Source: Larix kaempferi (Eukaryota > Streptophyta > Pinopsida > Pinales > Pinaceae). From it: a stretch of 64,000 nt of DNA. The stretch lies in contig BSBM01001026.1 in assembly GCA_027924585.1 (NCBI GenBank), forward strand, positions 858,501-922,500, written 5' to 3'. Both the position numbers and the translations under genes were made by a program. This document shows, piece by piece, positions 37,901-49,156 of the stretch (its first letter is position 1; the number at the start of each line of letters is the position of its first letter). Below the pieces are notes generated by a model. The model was not told where the DNA came from, made no database searches, and saw only the letters and a list, made by a program, of their open reading frames with translations.

Positions 37901-37962
37901 CTTCAAATTGTCGTAAGTAAAGCAAGTGTCGTAAGTGCCATACCTTGTCTTCCTTCAGGTTA
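34941..37962 (-). other. non-coding filler and leader of element B
   Basis: This 3-kb stretch occupies the place of gag, integrase and the RT front half. Element C has a leader of only about 300 bp there. It shows no copia motif. It contains two imperfect direct duplications. One unit of about 150 bp holds TTCCAGCCGTGGTC (36913) and ATCCAGCCGTGGTC (37073). The other, about 185 bp, holds GAGAGAGAGTTATG and ACGGAGTGCCACGTGTCAC (37196-37385 and 37396-37565). Origin unknown; it may be captured DNA. Confidence 0.6.
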
Positions 37963-37974
37963 GCTCTGATACCA
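37963..37974 (-). promoter_or_regulatory. PBS of element B
   Basis: The minus strand reads TGGTATCAGAGC immediately after the LTR, a perfect initiator tRNA-Met primer site. Confidence 0.92.
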
Positions 37975-38578
37975 TGTTAAAATTCAATATGCTAAGATAG
38001 AAAATAGCAGCATTACATTCCATTTCACAATGATAGCATATATAGGATCACTGAAGAAACAACAAGCATAGCATAAACACAAGAGACACAGATTTATCCT
38101 GGGAAACCCTCATGGGGTAGAAAACCCAGTAAAGCTTCCTCAATATAGATGACCAGCAATGTACAAAGATGCAAACCAAAGACATGATCTCCTTCTCCAC
38201 CGTAGCAGACCTCTCCTCCAAAAGTGTGCCTCCCTTGAATGAGTGAGTGTGTCAAATGAGGAACACACCTCCTCTATTTATACACTATACTGACATGTAT
38301 TTTACACAAGTACACGTAGGCTCGTATTTAACCAATGGGTTAAATACCCCACTACAACTAACTGGGCCGACCCCTCTAGGGTGGTCTAATAACCCTTTGA
38401 CCCACATAACACATAAAGGGCCGACCTCCACTAGGGAAGTCTAATAACCCGAGTTACCACATTCTGACGGAGGAATAAACATCTCCGGATATACAATAAG
38501 ATCTTTACGGAGGAATGAAACATCTCCGGAATAATAAAGTACAATTATAATATTCTTTGAAGTTACAATATCTCAACA
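37975..38578 (-). repeat. 5' LTR of element B
   Basis: 604 bp, nearly identical to 31274-31877. Its outer edge abuts the TSD copy AAAAG at 38579-38583. Confidence 0.93.
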
Positions 38579-38583
38579 AAAAG

Positions 38584-39402
38584 AAAAAGATGGACGAAAT
38601 GTTTGATCGTATGGAATAATCAGTTATAAAAGCTGCTCAAAAATCTATTGTCGACACCTTCAATAAAATAGGCCAAAAAAGAAAATCGAAAGCTTCTCAA
38701 GACAAGGACTCAGAACCTAAATCTAAATCTGACGTTCAAATCCTTAAAGAAAAACCAGATAAAGAACATAAAAATGTTGAAAATGAAGAAGATATAGAAA
38801 ATCATTATGGAAATCAAGATGATATTAGTATTATTAATCAAGATACTAAACAAGACAAGGATGTCGAACATCATAGTGATGACAAAAATAACAATGATAT
38901 ATATGATAAATATGGAGATGATATTAACCAAGTTTGTGAGAAGAGACAAGCCAGTGTTGCTGACAATTACAATGATCAATGCAACGATAAGGGATGGATC
39001 CCACAGTGTGCAAAAGAAATCAAATCAGAGAAATCAAATGTTTCAGATTTAAACTATACATTGACTATCCTATCACCTCAAAAGAACATCAGTGAGAACA
39101 ATTATAAGATTAATCAGACACAAGATAAGATGGGCATAAATTTTGTCAAGTATCTCCAGTTGACAACAAGAAGAGTTAAGATCGATAACCAAGCAAGCAG
39201 TAAGCACATAAGCAAAACTTTACCAAATATAGATTTAATACAGATTCCGAAGAAAAAGAAACAAAAGGAAGTAATGGTCGTAATCAAACTTGCATGTCTC
39301 GAGTCATCAGTTCGATATAGAGCCGGAATTAAAAAAAAAAAAAAAGACATCAGCAAACAAAGCTTTGAGGACAAAGCTTCCCTTAAGGGGAAGGCAATGT
39401 GA
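38584..39402 (+). pseudogene. element A ORF, main part: lysine/aspartate-rich protein of unknown family
   Basis: The frame continues from 31226-31273 in the same phase. It runs to a TGA at 39400-39402, with one in-frame TAA at 38614-38616. Counting both pieces it has about 288 codons. The product is strongly hydrophilic, with Lys, Asp, Asn, Glu and Gln dominating. It has an N-terminal KKKK stretch, an acidic middle (about 38760-38940) and a basic C-terminal part with KKKKQKE and KKKKKD. I see no CCHC knuckle, protease, RT or integrase motif. It may be a gag-like RNA-binding protein or a captured host fragment. The stop codon overlaps the 3' LTR start. Confidence 0.5.
39386..39397 (+). promoter_or_regulatory. 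PPT of element A
   Basis: AGGGGAAGGCAA directly before the LTR start TGTGACAAAC. It lies inside the 3' end of the element's reading frame. Confidence 0.75.
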
Positions 39403-39632
39403 CAAACATAAATAAAATAATAAATATATATAAACTAACAATTAATTAATAATAATTATATTTATAAGAGGACATGACTCCTCTCAAAGGGTGCCTAACA
39501 ATATATAAAAAGTGCCCTCAATGTAATATTATTCATCACATTCTATTATTATTCAATATGTATTATTTATGAAGATGTATCTCTTCTTTATCCAGATACG
39601 GATTCTCCATAACACACGGATTTAGTGTTACA
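39398..39632 (+). repeat. 3' LTR of element A
   Basis: 235 bp, TGTGACAAAC ... GTGTTACA. Same length as the 5' LTR, with about 12 differences. Confidence 0.93.
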
Positions 39633-40782
39633 CATGTGACGAACCCAAAATTTCGTAAAATTTAAAACTTTTCTAAGTGCCTAAATTGCCACTAATATAT
39701 ATATGTGGAATATATAAATCTTCCGTCACTTTTGCATGAATAGATAGTTGTTTTACTTTTATTTTTAACTAAATCAATACTTAACTTAAGATGTCTACCA
39801 TTTCTTAAATCTTGCGGGAAACACAACTTCATTAGGTCTTAAAATACATCCTTTAAGAAACATATACTTCTTTCAATAAAATAATCTAAATGGTAACAAC
39901 ACAATCATAATCATAAGAGAAGCATTGTATCAACAACCAATCTTCTGTATACATCAAAGTAATCACAAACATTTTAAGGACAGAATCAAGTACTCATTCA
40001 TAAGACCCATTGAGAAAACACCATAGGAGACAAAATATAACGTGGTTCACCCGTACACGGGCTAGTCCACAAAGGTGTGTGCATCTTTTATTATAAACCA
40101 AAAAGTGATAAGATTACAATGAGCAAACTGGTTGCTATAACAAGATTCTTCTCCTTCTGTCAAGCCTCTATTACATAGAGCTTTTTCATGTATCCACTGT
40201 ACATATATAATACCTTAAATTAAAATACTCTTTCCAATACTATTTACACCAATCTAGCATTCATGGTTCATTCTATTATTAAAAGGCCTTTTGCAAAGGT
40301 TACCGATTTTAATAATACTCTAGTCTTTATTAACTTAGTATGTTTATAGACTCTTTAGATAAGGTAATGAGGTTTCAAAAATCAAAATTCCTTTTCATTA
40401 AGGAATGAGACGCATGACTTCCAAGTTTTCTTCTAACCATTCTCCTATATGTATTCTTATAATTTCTTTACACTTGAATGCACCAGTATATACCTTCAAC
40501 TTTACTCAAATGTCAATTTAGTAAGTTAAATAGAAATAATTTCCATTCTAGACTTCTATTGCGGCTTACATCCCATTATGAGTTTAAACAAGTCTTTCAA
40601 GTAACGATTGGGCCAACTTAAAGCATCTTTTCTTATAATAGTGGAGACCAATGCTATATATAGAAGAATGTAAATAAGGATAAATTATACAAACTACCCC
40701 CTTCAACCACCTATTGGTTCAAAAGGCAGAGATATGCACGTTATTTAATAGTGCGTATGAATGACAAATAAGAAATCTAGCA

Positions 40783-41050
40783 GAGATCTAGATTCATATT
40801 CACCGCGACCATTTAACTGGTTACACTACCAGACAGAGGTAGTTTAGTGAAGCGATTTGATAGAGATAATAAATAAATATCTAGAACACATCTATCAACA
40901 TTAATTAGCAAACTAGCTGAGATCTAGATTCATATTCACCGCGACCATTTAACTGGTTACACTACTAGACAGAGGTAGTTTAGTGAAGCGATTTGACAGA
41001 GATAATTAATAAATATATAGAACACATCTATCAACATTAATGTTATATGT
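40783..41050. repeat. 136-bp tandem duplication inside solo LTR
   Basis: GAGATCTAGATTCATATTCA starts at 40783 and again at 40919. The two copies continue in near identity through ACTGGTTACACTAC and AACACATCTATCAACATTAA. Confidence 0.88.
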
Positions 41051-41187
41051 TATATGGAGTAAATAACACACGGGGATCAATTAACAACACAAAGACTGCA
41101 CTTACAACATTCAACATATATAATATATGTTATATGGAAATAAAATAGCATACACGGATCAAATAACACCACAAAGAATGCGTTTTG

Positions 41188-41285
41188 ATCCATCTACGTT
41201 TTAGCCAGAGATCCATAGGGATCCATCTGCGTTTTAGCCAGAGATCCGCAGGGATCCATCTGCGTTTTTAGCCAGAGATTAAAGT
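41188..41285. repeat. about 34-bp tandem repeat x 3 inside solo LTR
   Basis: Three units of GATCCATCTGCGTTTTAGCC followed by AGAGATCC. The last has one extra T. A further diverged unit lies near 41320. Confidence 0.82.
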
Positions 41286-43536
41286 GTTTACAGAGATCTA
41301 TACACCAAAGAGATGCGTTTCGATCCATCTATTTTTCCAGGGATGAAACTGTTTAGAGATAATATATGTTAAATAATATCCTTAAATAACAAAACCAGTA
41401 ATTACGCAGAGGCATAATCATCACATCACCGTTCTCATCGCAGATCCAATATCAGGATCTTCATTCTCAGATCGCAGAGGTATGGTCATCACAAATAGAG
41501 GGATGATTTCCTGAGACAACAATTCATCCAGACAGGGTAAAATTATCAGTATCGTGGTAAGCACGATTCTGCTACAGCAAAGGTGAATAACAAGTAAACC
41601 CTCCGGCAACAATCCAACAGGGTTTTATCCATAATGGGATCGACCTCCAGCCCATGCTCTTTAACGACGCAGTGGTTTCCTTATTCCTTAGCTATCGCAA
41701 GAGATTAGCATTCCTCTTAAACAGAGTAACGATACTAATGAAGTCAGTCTTCTCAACCATCTAGTTTCTAAGGAAATTTATAAACAACAAATAACTAAAA
41801 CTAGTCCCTGGAGGCCAACGAAGACCAGCATACAACCGTTACTACCACTGCTCAGTTACTACCACTGCTCATCAACTATAACACACAGCATTTGCAGTAT
41901 AGAAGGTTTAAACTAAAGGGATCGGGCATCTACGACCGTCCCTTGCCATAACAAATCTTTCAAACAGAAAGGATATTGCATGCTTCTAGAAGTTAACGCA
42001 GAGCAGCGTGAAGGTGGAACAAAGATCCCAAGAGGGATCATGACAAATCATATTATTTTAAAGGAATAGCACGGAAACCAAATTCTAGATTTCAACCTCT
42101 TCTCAATCGGTAGCATAATAAGCTAACCGGATCTTAATTATTGGAATTCAGAGAGTTCACGATCATACTCTGTAGATATCCTATAAAATATTCAACAACC
42201 AATATAGGATAATACTTACCTCGATCTGCATGAATACAAAACGCTACCTCAACGATTCTGAACACAGTGTTTGTTGTGTCCTTCATCCACCCCGTTGCAA
42301 GATTGTTACCCTGCGTATTCTTCCCCGGCCAATCCTCACGGCTAGTCCTCTCAGGAAAAATTCCCTGGTTGCATACCCTATTGGTAATATAATGTGGTGC
42401 TGGAGTAACAGACTTAACGGAACAATAATAAATATGGCAGAAGAACCGAGAGCCTTCACCATTGCCATCATCCTCGTAAGAAAATAAACACTCCCTCCTA
42501 AATCCCGATCCACGCAAGAGATATCGAATGTTCCTCTCCATTCACAAATAGAAGGATGAACTAAATGAACGATCCAGCCTCCCCCTACCTTTCCAGCAGA
42601 AAATTAATATAAGCATAAACACTCAGTCGCAATCCAGTAAAATACGGGATTTTTCTCCTCTCGGGGTGTCCATCACGGACTTGATCCACTCGTTGAGAGG
42701 ATCCATCAACAACCAAATCTCATCACAAAGTTCGTTCTCTTAGGAATATCCGCCCAAAGCTAAAATTACTAAATCATAAATTTAATATACAAAAGTTAAC
42801 TGCAGCGATCTCTTGATGGAGATAATTTCTCCTATGATTAAGGGAAAGGTAGGATATGGTGTACTGACCCTAAAAGGGGTTTCTCCATAGCATATACTCA
42901 TTTTTAAAATACAAATGTATGCTTCTTCATTATTTATGAACATCGTTGGATCCTTCTTAAGTTATACTTTTGAGAAATTGGTTATATATATATAAATATA
43001 AACTCTAATAAGCTTAAGGAATTATTATATATAGAGAGAGAGTGTGTAGCATACACTCAATGAATTCCTTATCCTAGGCTTATAAAGTATCACAATGAAG
43101 TAACATAATTCTATGTTGAAAAGCACATACCTCGCTTCTTTTCTCATGCAAGTAGGGTATTGTCTCATAAACACAATGGTCATTAATGAACGTGTAATTT
43201 CTATTTTTGACTTTCTGTCAAAATGCCTAAAATATGTAATAGATATTCCTTTCGGTATCCCATAGGCCAATAATGACACCTGGCCATTATTATTAGCTTC
43301 ACGAGACATCTCTCACCTTTAACCTCTCGCCCTAGTGCATTTAGTTGTCCGGTCATTTAGCTGTATCACCATATTTAGTCTCCTAAGTTTACAATTTACA
43401 ATTTAGGAGTTTAACCACCTAACTTTTGAGGTTTTACTGGTGGTGCCTTGGTCTTGAGCTCTTCACCAGGAACAAGAATTTACTCTTTTATTGACGATTA
43501 CAATAGAGCTTAAAAGAGGGATATTACAACACACCT

Positions 43537-43705
43537 CCTCCCAGGCTCGCGTCTTAGAACGCCCAAGGTAAGAAGTAAAAATCGACCCACTCTGTCAATA
43601 CATTTAGTTTTAACCCTAGTTACTAACTACTCTACTGGTTCGTTGTAGGAGAACCTTCGGCAGGGTCCTGTAGAAGGGAAAACCAACCTCGTCTTCGCAA
43701 GATAA
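43537..43705 (+). pseudogene. possible exons of a host locus, right part
   Basis: After A and the solo LTR are set aside, the interrupted exon 30433-30485 continues at 43537-43567. It ends CCCAAG|GTAAGAAG, a strong donor. An 81-bp interval (43568-43648) contains a perfect plant/yeast-type branch motif TACTAAC at 43621 and ends TTGTAG|. The next exon opens at 43649. One frame is open through both exons to a TAA at 43703-43705. Another frame ends at a TAG at 43554-43556. Product unknown. Confidence 0.35.
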
Positions 43706-44982
43706 GTAAATTTGGAATCGGTCCATCCTTATGGTTTGTGGTTTGCCAAAATAAGGCTGTCGCACGTTCTATACTGCAGTATTTATTTTTTTGTTTCCTG
43801 TGTGTATTACACTTATTATTTAAACACAAGAAGTTTACAGAATATATTTAATGTAGAAATTTATAATGCTGGTAACGAGTGCCATTAATACGGATTATAG
43901 CCACTGGTTGTATGATTGAGGAACCATTCGACACTGTTTATAATTAAATCTGAATATGGATGATGTGGAAACTCCAAAATGAATTTATGGTTTATGGAAA
44001 GGAATTTTTATGTGGGTTTTAGTTAACTACTGTAATATTCTATGTAGCGAAAAGATTTAACTCGATATCATATGGATTTACTTATTTTATAAAGGTGGGT
44101 TTTGATCCCTGAACTAAATCTCTGTTTCTTTGATTCTTGGTTTATTCGAATATCAAATGGTATTCTTTGTCAAATTTTAATGCTATAGCGTTATTTGTGA
44201 CGCTATATATAAAAATAAAATGGCTTACAGTCCGTAAGTTGCGAACAGTGTTTTCATTTGATGATTGTTTTATATTAGAAATTAGAATGACCCCTAGGGT
44301 CTTTACTATTTCTTAAGACATTCCAGAATTGATAACACAGTTGATAGTGTGGTTTGTAATTAAACTCCTAATTATAATAAGGATATACATTCATAGCCTT
44401 TTTATTTATTTTTGCTTATGGTTTCGCCCAATCTGTAGTTAAGGTTTTAAAATCCAAAAAGATGTATACATTTATGTACTACTATTACCCTACCGAGAAC
44501 TCTTAGCTCGTGATCAAATCGTAGTCTTATTTATGTTATTAAAACAAAGGTAGATTCATGGAGCTATACTGTCAGTTTTCTAGATCAATGCTCTTTCTTG
44601 TAAGTGTTTTTACATAGTTTTGAATACATAATCGAGATCGTTCTAACCACGGTAATCTTTGCCGGGTCTACAATAAAACAGAGGTTAAGATAATCGATTA
44701 AAAAGAATAAAATACCTAAACCCTAATCTTAGCTATATGTGCGACTGTATAAAGAAATTGAGAGCATGATAAGGAAATAATTTGAACAGGCTGTAACAAA
44801 CACTTTACTTAGTTCGGCGATCTTACAATGGTTAGGTAGTGAGGGTTGGTTAATATAAATATTTACTCCATTTGTGCTAAATTTTAAATCAAGCATGGTT
44901 CGTGAGTAGAGATTTATTAAGAAAACAAAAAAAAGGGATAGAACTCTTTTCAATGAGAATGCTTATATTCGAAAAGTAAAAT
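43706..44982. other. no gene seen
   Basis: AT-rich flank, possibly the 3' end of the locus at 30060-43705. A 74-codon minus-strand frame (44729-44953) has no recognisable domain. Confidence 0.4.
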
Positions 44983-47900
44983 TGTCACATACCCAAGTTC
45001 TAGACATTTTATGTTATTGAGAAAACATTATGTTTTATTTTTATTGTAAAGTTTTATGACTATTGACCAAGTGGGGTCATGGATGATTGTAATTAATTAC
45101 TTTGAATATTTTATTATAAATAAATAAAAGTGGAGACAAACATCCAAAGGATACTGTTGAATGAGTGTTCACTGACCCACTAGGGCGAATGGACTGTGGT
45201 GGAGAGCAAACTGACACTTGGCAGCATCCTCAACTCACTTCTAACTGTTGCAGGGGGCAACTTCCCTACTTTTATGGTCATGTTCTCCAAGAAAGTGGAA
45301 CTGAGCAGGTGGATCATTTACTGAAATAAACTGACCAAAAGGCCTAGGCATGCTATTTACCTACCCATCAAATTCAGCAGGAGTCTGTTCATTCTTACCT
45401 TGTGATAATTTCTGAGCACAAGATATTTGATGAGGGGAAGGTTAGAAGTGTTTGAGTGAAATTAGACTGCATTCTGAACTAGTGTAGCCACATTGTTGAG
45501 TTCAATATTGCTAAAGGCAGGAAGTGCTACTGCTAAGTACTACTGCTGAGTTGCAAGGGAATTTATTCCATTAATCCACATAGCATCTCCGTCCTAGTGG
45601 TTCAGTGAATAGGCTCGGGGGTCTTAAGGCAAGTAGCTTGCGTGTCTTCAGGAGATTGGTTGGGTGGAACGGGCTCCTTTGGTTGTTTGTTTCTTCTTCT
45701 ACAGTTCCGGGTTCATATGGTGTTATCTTCTTTACTTCTGTCATGTTATTAAATTAAATAGGAATGTTTATGTTATCATTAGCTTTTCCCATTTAATCTA
45801 AAATATTCTTCCTTAGTTAGTGAACTTTTTACTTCTGTAAATTATTACTGATTGGAATAAAATGCAATATGAATGATGTAGTTAAAATGATAGAATGATT
45901 GATTATAAAATTACTTTCCTGCATTTTTCCACGCACTAGATACAGTGTCGTACTCTAGTACATGAAAGGGCTTTTAGGATAAATTAGAATGATCCTATGC
46001 AAAGATTAAATTTAAATGTTTATTTTATAAATAGAGCTATATTATTTTCAGTACTGTATTATTGTTTTATTTAAATAGAAAAAATAGAACTGTAAATAGA
46101 AGGTACTAATACTCCAAATACTTTATTGATTTTACTTAATAAATAAAATCCTACCTTTTATTTTACAAATAGCAATAGTATTCTAAGTAATTCCTTATCA
46201 TACTATAGCAAAAATAGTATGTAAAAATCAATAAATTTACATAGAGACTCTTTTAGAATTATTAGAGCTCATTGTTTAAATATTAACTTTTGCTCACAGT
46301 AATTCTTTTATGCATCATAGAAACATGTCTAAATAGGTTTGACATTTCATTACTGTCAATATCGAAACTCCACAATAATTTTCTTAACAATAAACCTAAG
46401 TATTATCATAGCAGAGAAATTTTATTCTTGCACTCACCAAAACGAAGTATACATTATCTAATTTCCATAACAAAATACTAGTATCTTTTCAAAACTATGA
46501 AGTCGCCTAAGGTTCGAAACCCTAAGCTTAAAATCTTCTTAATACTTTCAAGCTTCAATCCATACATTTTATGAAAAACAAAGGATTAGCAAAGCCCAGG
46601 GATTTAAACCCTTAACCAAAAGAAACACAGTAAAATTATTACAGTAGAGTACAAACTAGTCTTACGGCTTGGTTGGTAAACATAACCGAAAACCCTACAA
46701 CTCTTCTTTAAACAAGAAACGGGCTTGGCCCAAACATTTTCGATAAACATCAGACCTGACAAACAACTTCTGAAGAAGCCGAATATTATTATGACTGTCA
46801 AATATATTTTTATTCATGGCAAAAACATTTGCAAACTCCAGCTAGTGCATCATAAAACATTACAATTTTTGGGTCGAGGGCTCAACCCTCCCTACTACTC
46901 ATCTTAAACCAGAATTCAGTTACCAAACCAGTCTTTAAACATTTCTCAGCAAAAACAAATATTTCATTATCGAATGAGTATTTCGAAGTCGTCATCTATT
47001 TTTATTTCTTCACAAAACCAAACATATAGTAATCAAAATGAAACATCATGAAGACGATGGGAGCCTTAGCTCGAAGATTGTAAACCTTGAAGCAACACAT
47101 CTTACAACTCAAATCCTTTAAAAACAACCAAGGTCTGAAAACATCGTTTGAATCCTGACGAAACCTTTGTCATAAAACAATTAACTCACTTCTAAACAAA
47201 CAAAACTTGCTCAGTAACAAGTTCCTTGTGGCTTTGGATAACCGTGAGATGTCTCCGAGGCTTACCCGGAGTCCTTTCAAAGCCTTCACTATTCTTTTAC
47301 CAGCTGCAACCATTCTCGAGAGAGTTTCACCTGCCAGTCAAAAATGACACAACGAAGGGTTAAAACTAGAACTATGTATCGAAAGCAACAGGATTAATTA
47401 TTTAACAACATTGTTTATCAAACATTACATCACCTGCGAATCGTAGAAGCACGGTTGCTTACACCAGGTTCATTAACGCAGACTTTGAAGATGATAAGTT
47501 CCACCTTCGACTACAAAGAGAGTACAAACCCTATGCAAATACAACTATTGTATTTCACCTCTGAACTTGTAAACCCTAGTATTTCCTTCGCTTCATCAGA
47601 AAACTTCATGAACAACATTCACCTTCAAACGAAACCTGTACAGTTACAAAAACCACTAAGAACACTGCTTATAGCAAGGTCAGGGTGTCGAAACCCCTAA
47701 AGGAACCTCAAACAAAACCCTGAAGGGTCGAGAGCCTGTCGGCCTCCCCACCTTTTTCACAAAATGAACTAAGTTTTGAGTAATGGAGCATATCATGGCC
47801 AGGGTTAGGGTTTAACCCAAAACCCGAGATCAACATAAGATCAACGACGTAGAACAAGCCACCGATACAAAGATCTTTTACTGTCACAATCACATTTAAT

Positions 47901-49151
47901 GACAGTTACTACCACGGCCTCCAACGTATAGCTCACGGCCAACATGGAGATCCAACTAGGATCCTACCTTTCCACCCATGCACGGTTCGATGATTTTGAC
48001 ACCACGCTTGGATAGTTGTCACCAAACTCCAGGACACTTCACGTGAAACTTGGCCACGATAGCAGCCACCAAACAATCCATTAACATAGCAGCTAAGAAG
48101 CCATTAATTACGCTATCCACCGGATTCTTAGTGTATGCCAACACATCTCCCACTATAAGTTTATATTTCATATACATGTGGGGTTAGGAAGCCTTTAGTA
48201 AGTTTATTAAAATGTTACTTTTAACGTAGCTTTGCCACTTGCAAATCGAAAACCCAAGGTGATAGTTATGATATAGGAAAATAACTTCCAAGCATATAGT
48301 TTTTGCAATATAGATTTAATACATATCTTTCCCATATAAAATCTATGCATTAGCGTATAGTTTGGTATCAAAACTTTAATATATAGTTTTGTATAAACCA
48401 TATAAAAATTACTAAACATAGGTATTGTATCCAAAATCTTGAGATGGAGTTTATTACATTATAGTTTTGTAGAGAACCTTTAATGAAGAATTTATGCAAA
48501 TTTATTTAGTAGCGACATAAGAAATATAGATGGCTCACACACAAGCTTTTCTCCATAACAACTATTAAAATTATGATGTAACGGAGGAAACCAAATAATT
48601 ACATCAATACCTAAGTAGAACTGCAGAGCAGATAAACTTCTACACTTTTACTATTAACTTAAAATATCATTACGATATTGTATGTTAAACAGAAACAAGC
48701 CAGGAGGCTTCTTTTGGAATCTCTTTCTCTTACCTGCTCTCTGCACGTAGAATTCATGAGTGTTAGCTAGCGAAAGCTAAGTAAGTCTCGGGGCTATCCA
48801 AGGACCCCTTCATATCATCAAAACAAACATTCAGCCTCTAGAACCAAATTTCATGTTATAAGAACAAAGAATTGATGACATGTTTTCTGATTTTAAATAC
48901 TCAATATAGTTTGGAATTCTCATAACATCCGGATAGTGATTTGACGATAAAGGACATAATGACATTTTAATACACTAGTTAAAGATAGTAGAAGCAACGA
49001 CAATTATAGGAGTTGATTTTCATTGAGTTTGTTTATTTAAAACACCTAAGTATGTTTAAGTTAACATTTTTAATACTTCCGCACAACAATCATAAGCAAT
49101 TAATGCTACTCAAAAAATTTTAAATTTTAGTGAATTTTTTGGGATGTTACA
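44983..49151 (-). mobile_element. 4.2-kb solo LTR with TSD AAAAT
   Basis: Plus-strand ends are TGTCACATACCC and GGGATGTTACA. The flanking duplication is AAAAT (44978-44982 and 49152-49156). The minus strand from 49151 reads TGTAACATCCCAAAAAATTC and then a TAAAATTTAAAA segment, like the starts of the solo LTRs at 22610 and 39635, so it is oriented on the minus strand. There is no PBS, PPT or internal region. The interior has no recognisable coding sequence; several AACCCTAA-type words lie between 46500 and 47830. Confidence 0.82.
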
Positions 49152-49156
49152 AAAAT

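Larger units (their letters stand above)
31274..38578 (-). mobile_element. element B: young defective copia element with TSD AAAAG
   Basis: Two 604-bp LTRs (31274-31877 and 37975-38578) differ at only about three positions. The TSD is AAAAG (31269-31273 and 38579-38583). The PBS at the right and PPT at the left show minus-strand orientation. In that direction the order is leader, unrelated filler, truncated RT and RNase H, minisatellite arrays, then PPT. Gag, protease, integrase and the first half of RT are missing, so it was mobilised by a relative. RT/RNase H sequence and LTR layout resemble element C (57149-63896). Confidence 0.93.
30486..39632 (+). mobile_element. element A: small non-autonomous LTR element, split by B
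   Basis: LTRs of 235 bp (30486-30720 and 39398-39632) flank a PBS on the left and a PPT on the right. The TSD is CACCT (30481-30485). Its right copy is split by the later solo LTR insertion: CA at 39633-39634 and CCT at 43534-43536. Without the nested element B (31274-38578 plus its 5-bp duplication), A is only about 1.8 kb. It carries one unfamiliar protein frame and no RT or integrase. It therefore depends on other elements, like TRIM or gag-only derivatives. The LTRs differ at about 12 of 235 positions by eye. Confidence 0.9.
39635..43528 (+). mobile_element. 3.9-kb solo LTR with TSD ACACA, inserted at A's edge
   Basis: Begins TGTGACGAACCC and ends GGGATATTACA. The flanking duplication is ACACA (39630-39634 and 43529-43533). 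It is related to the solo LTR at 22610-26640: same first 50 bases with few changes, the GTGGTTCACCCGTACACGGG motif at 40043, and GCCTTGGTCTTGAGCTC near 43446. No internal region is present. Removing it rebuilds element A's CACCT TSD exactly, so it landed after A. Open frames within (for example 42134-42541 and 42230-42487, opposite strands) show no domain. Confidence 0.88.

Noticed and set aside
43529-43560. Purine-rich minus strand next to the solo LTR end, resembling a PPT with an attached element interior
   Set aside because: The ACACA TSD on both sides and exact rebuilding of element A's CACCT TSD favour a solo LTR. The purine tract is better explained as the flanking possible exon.
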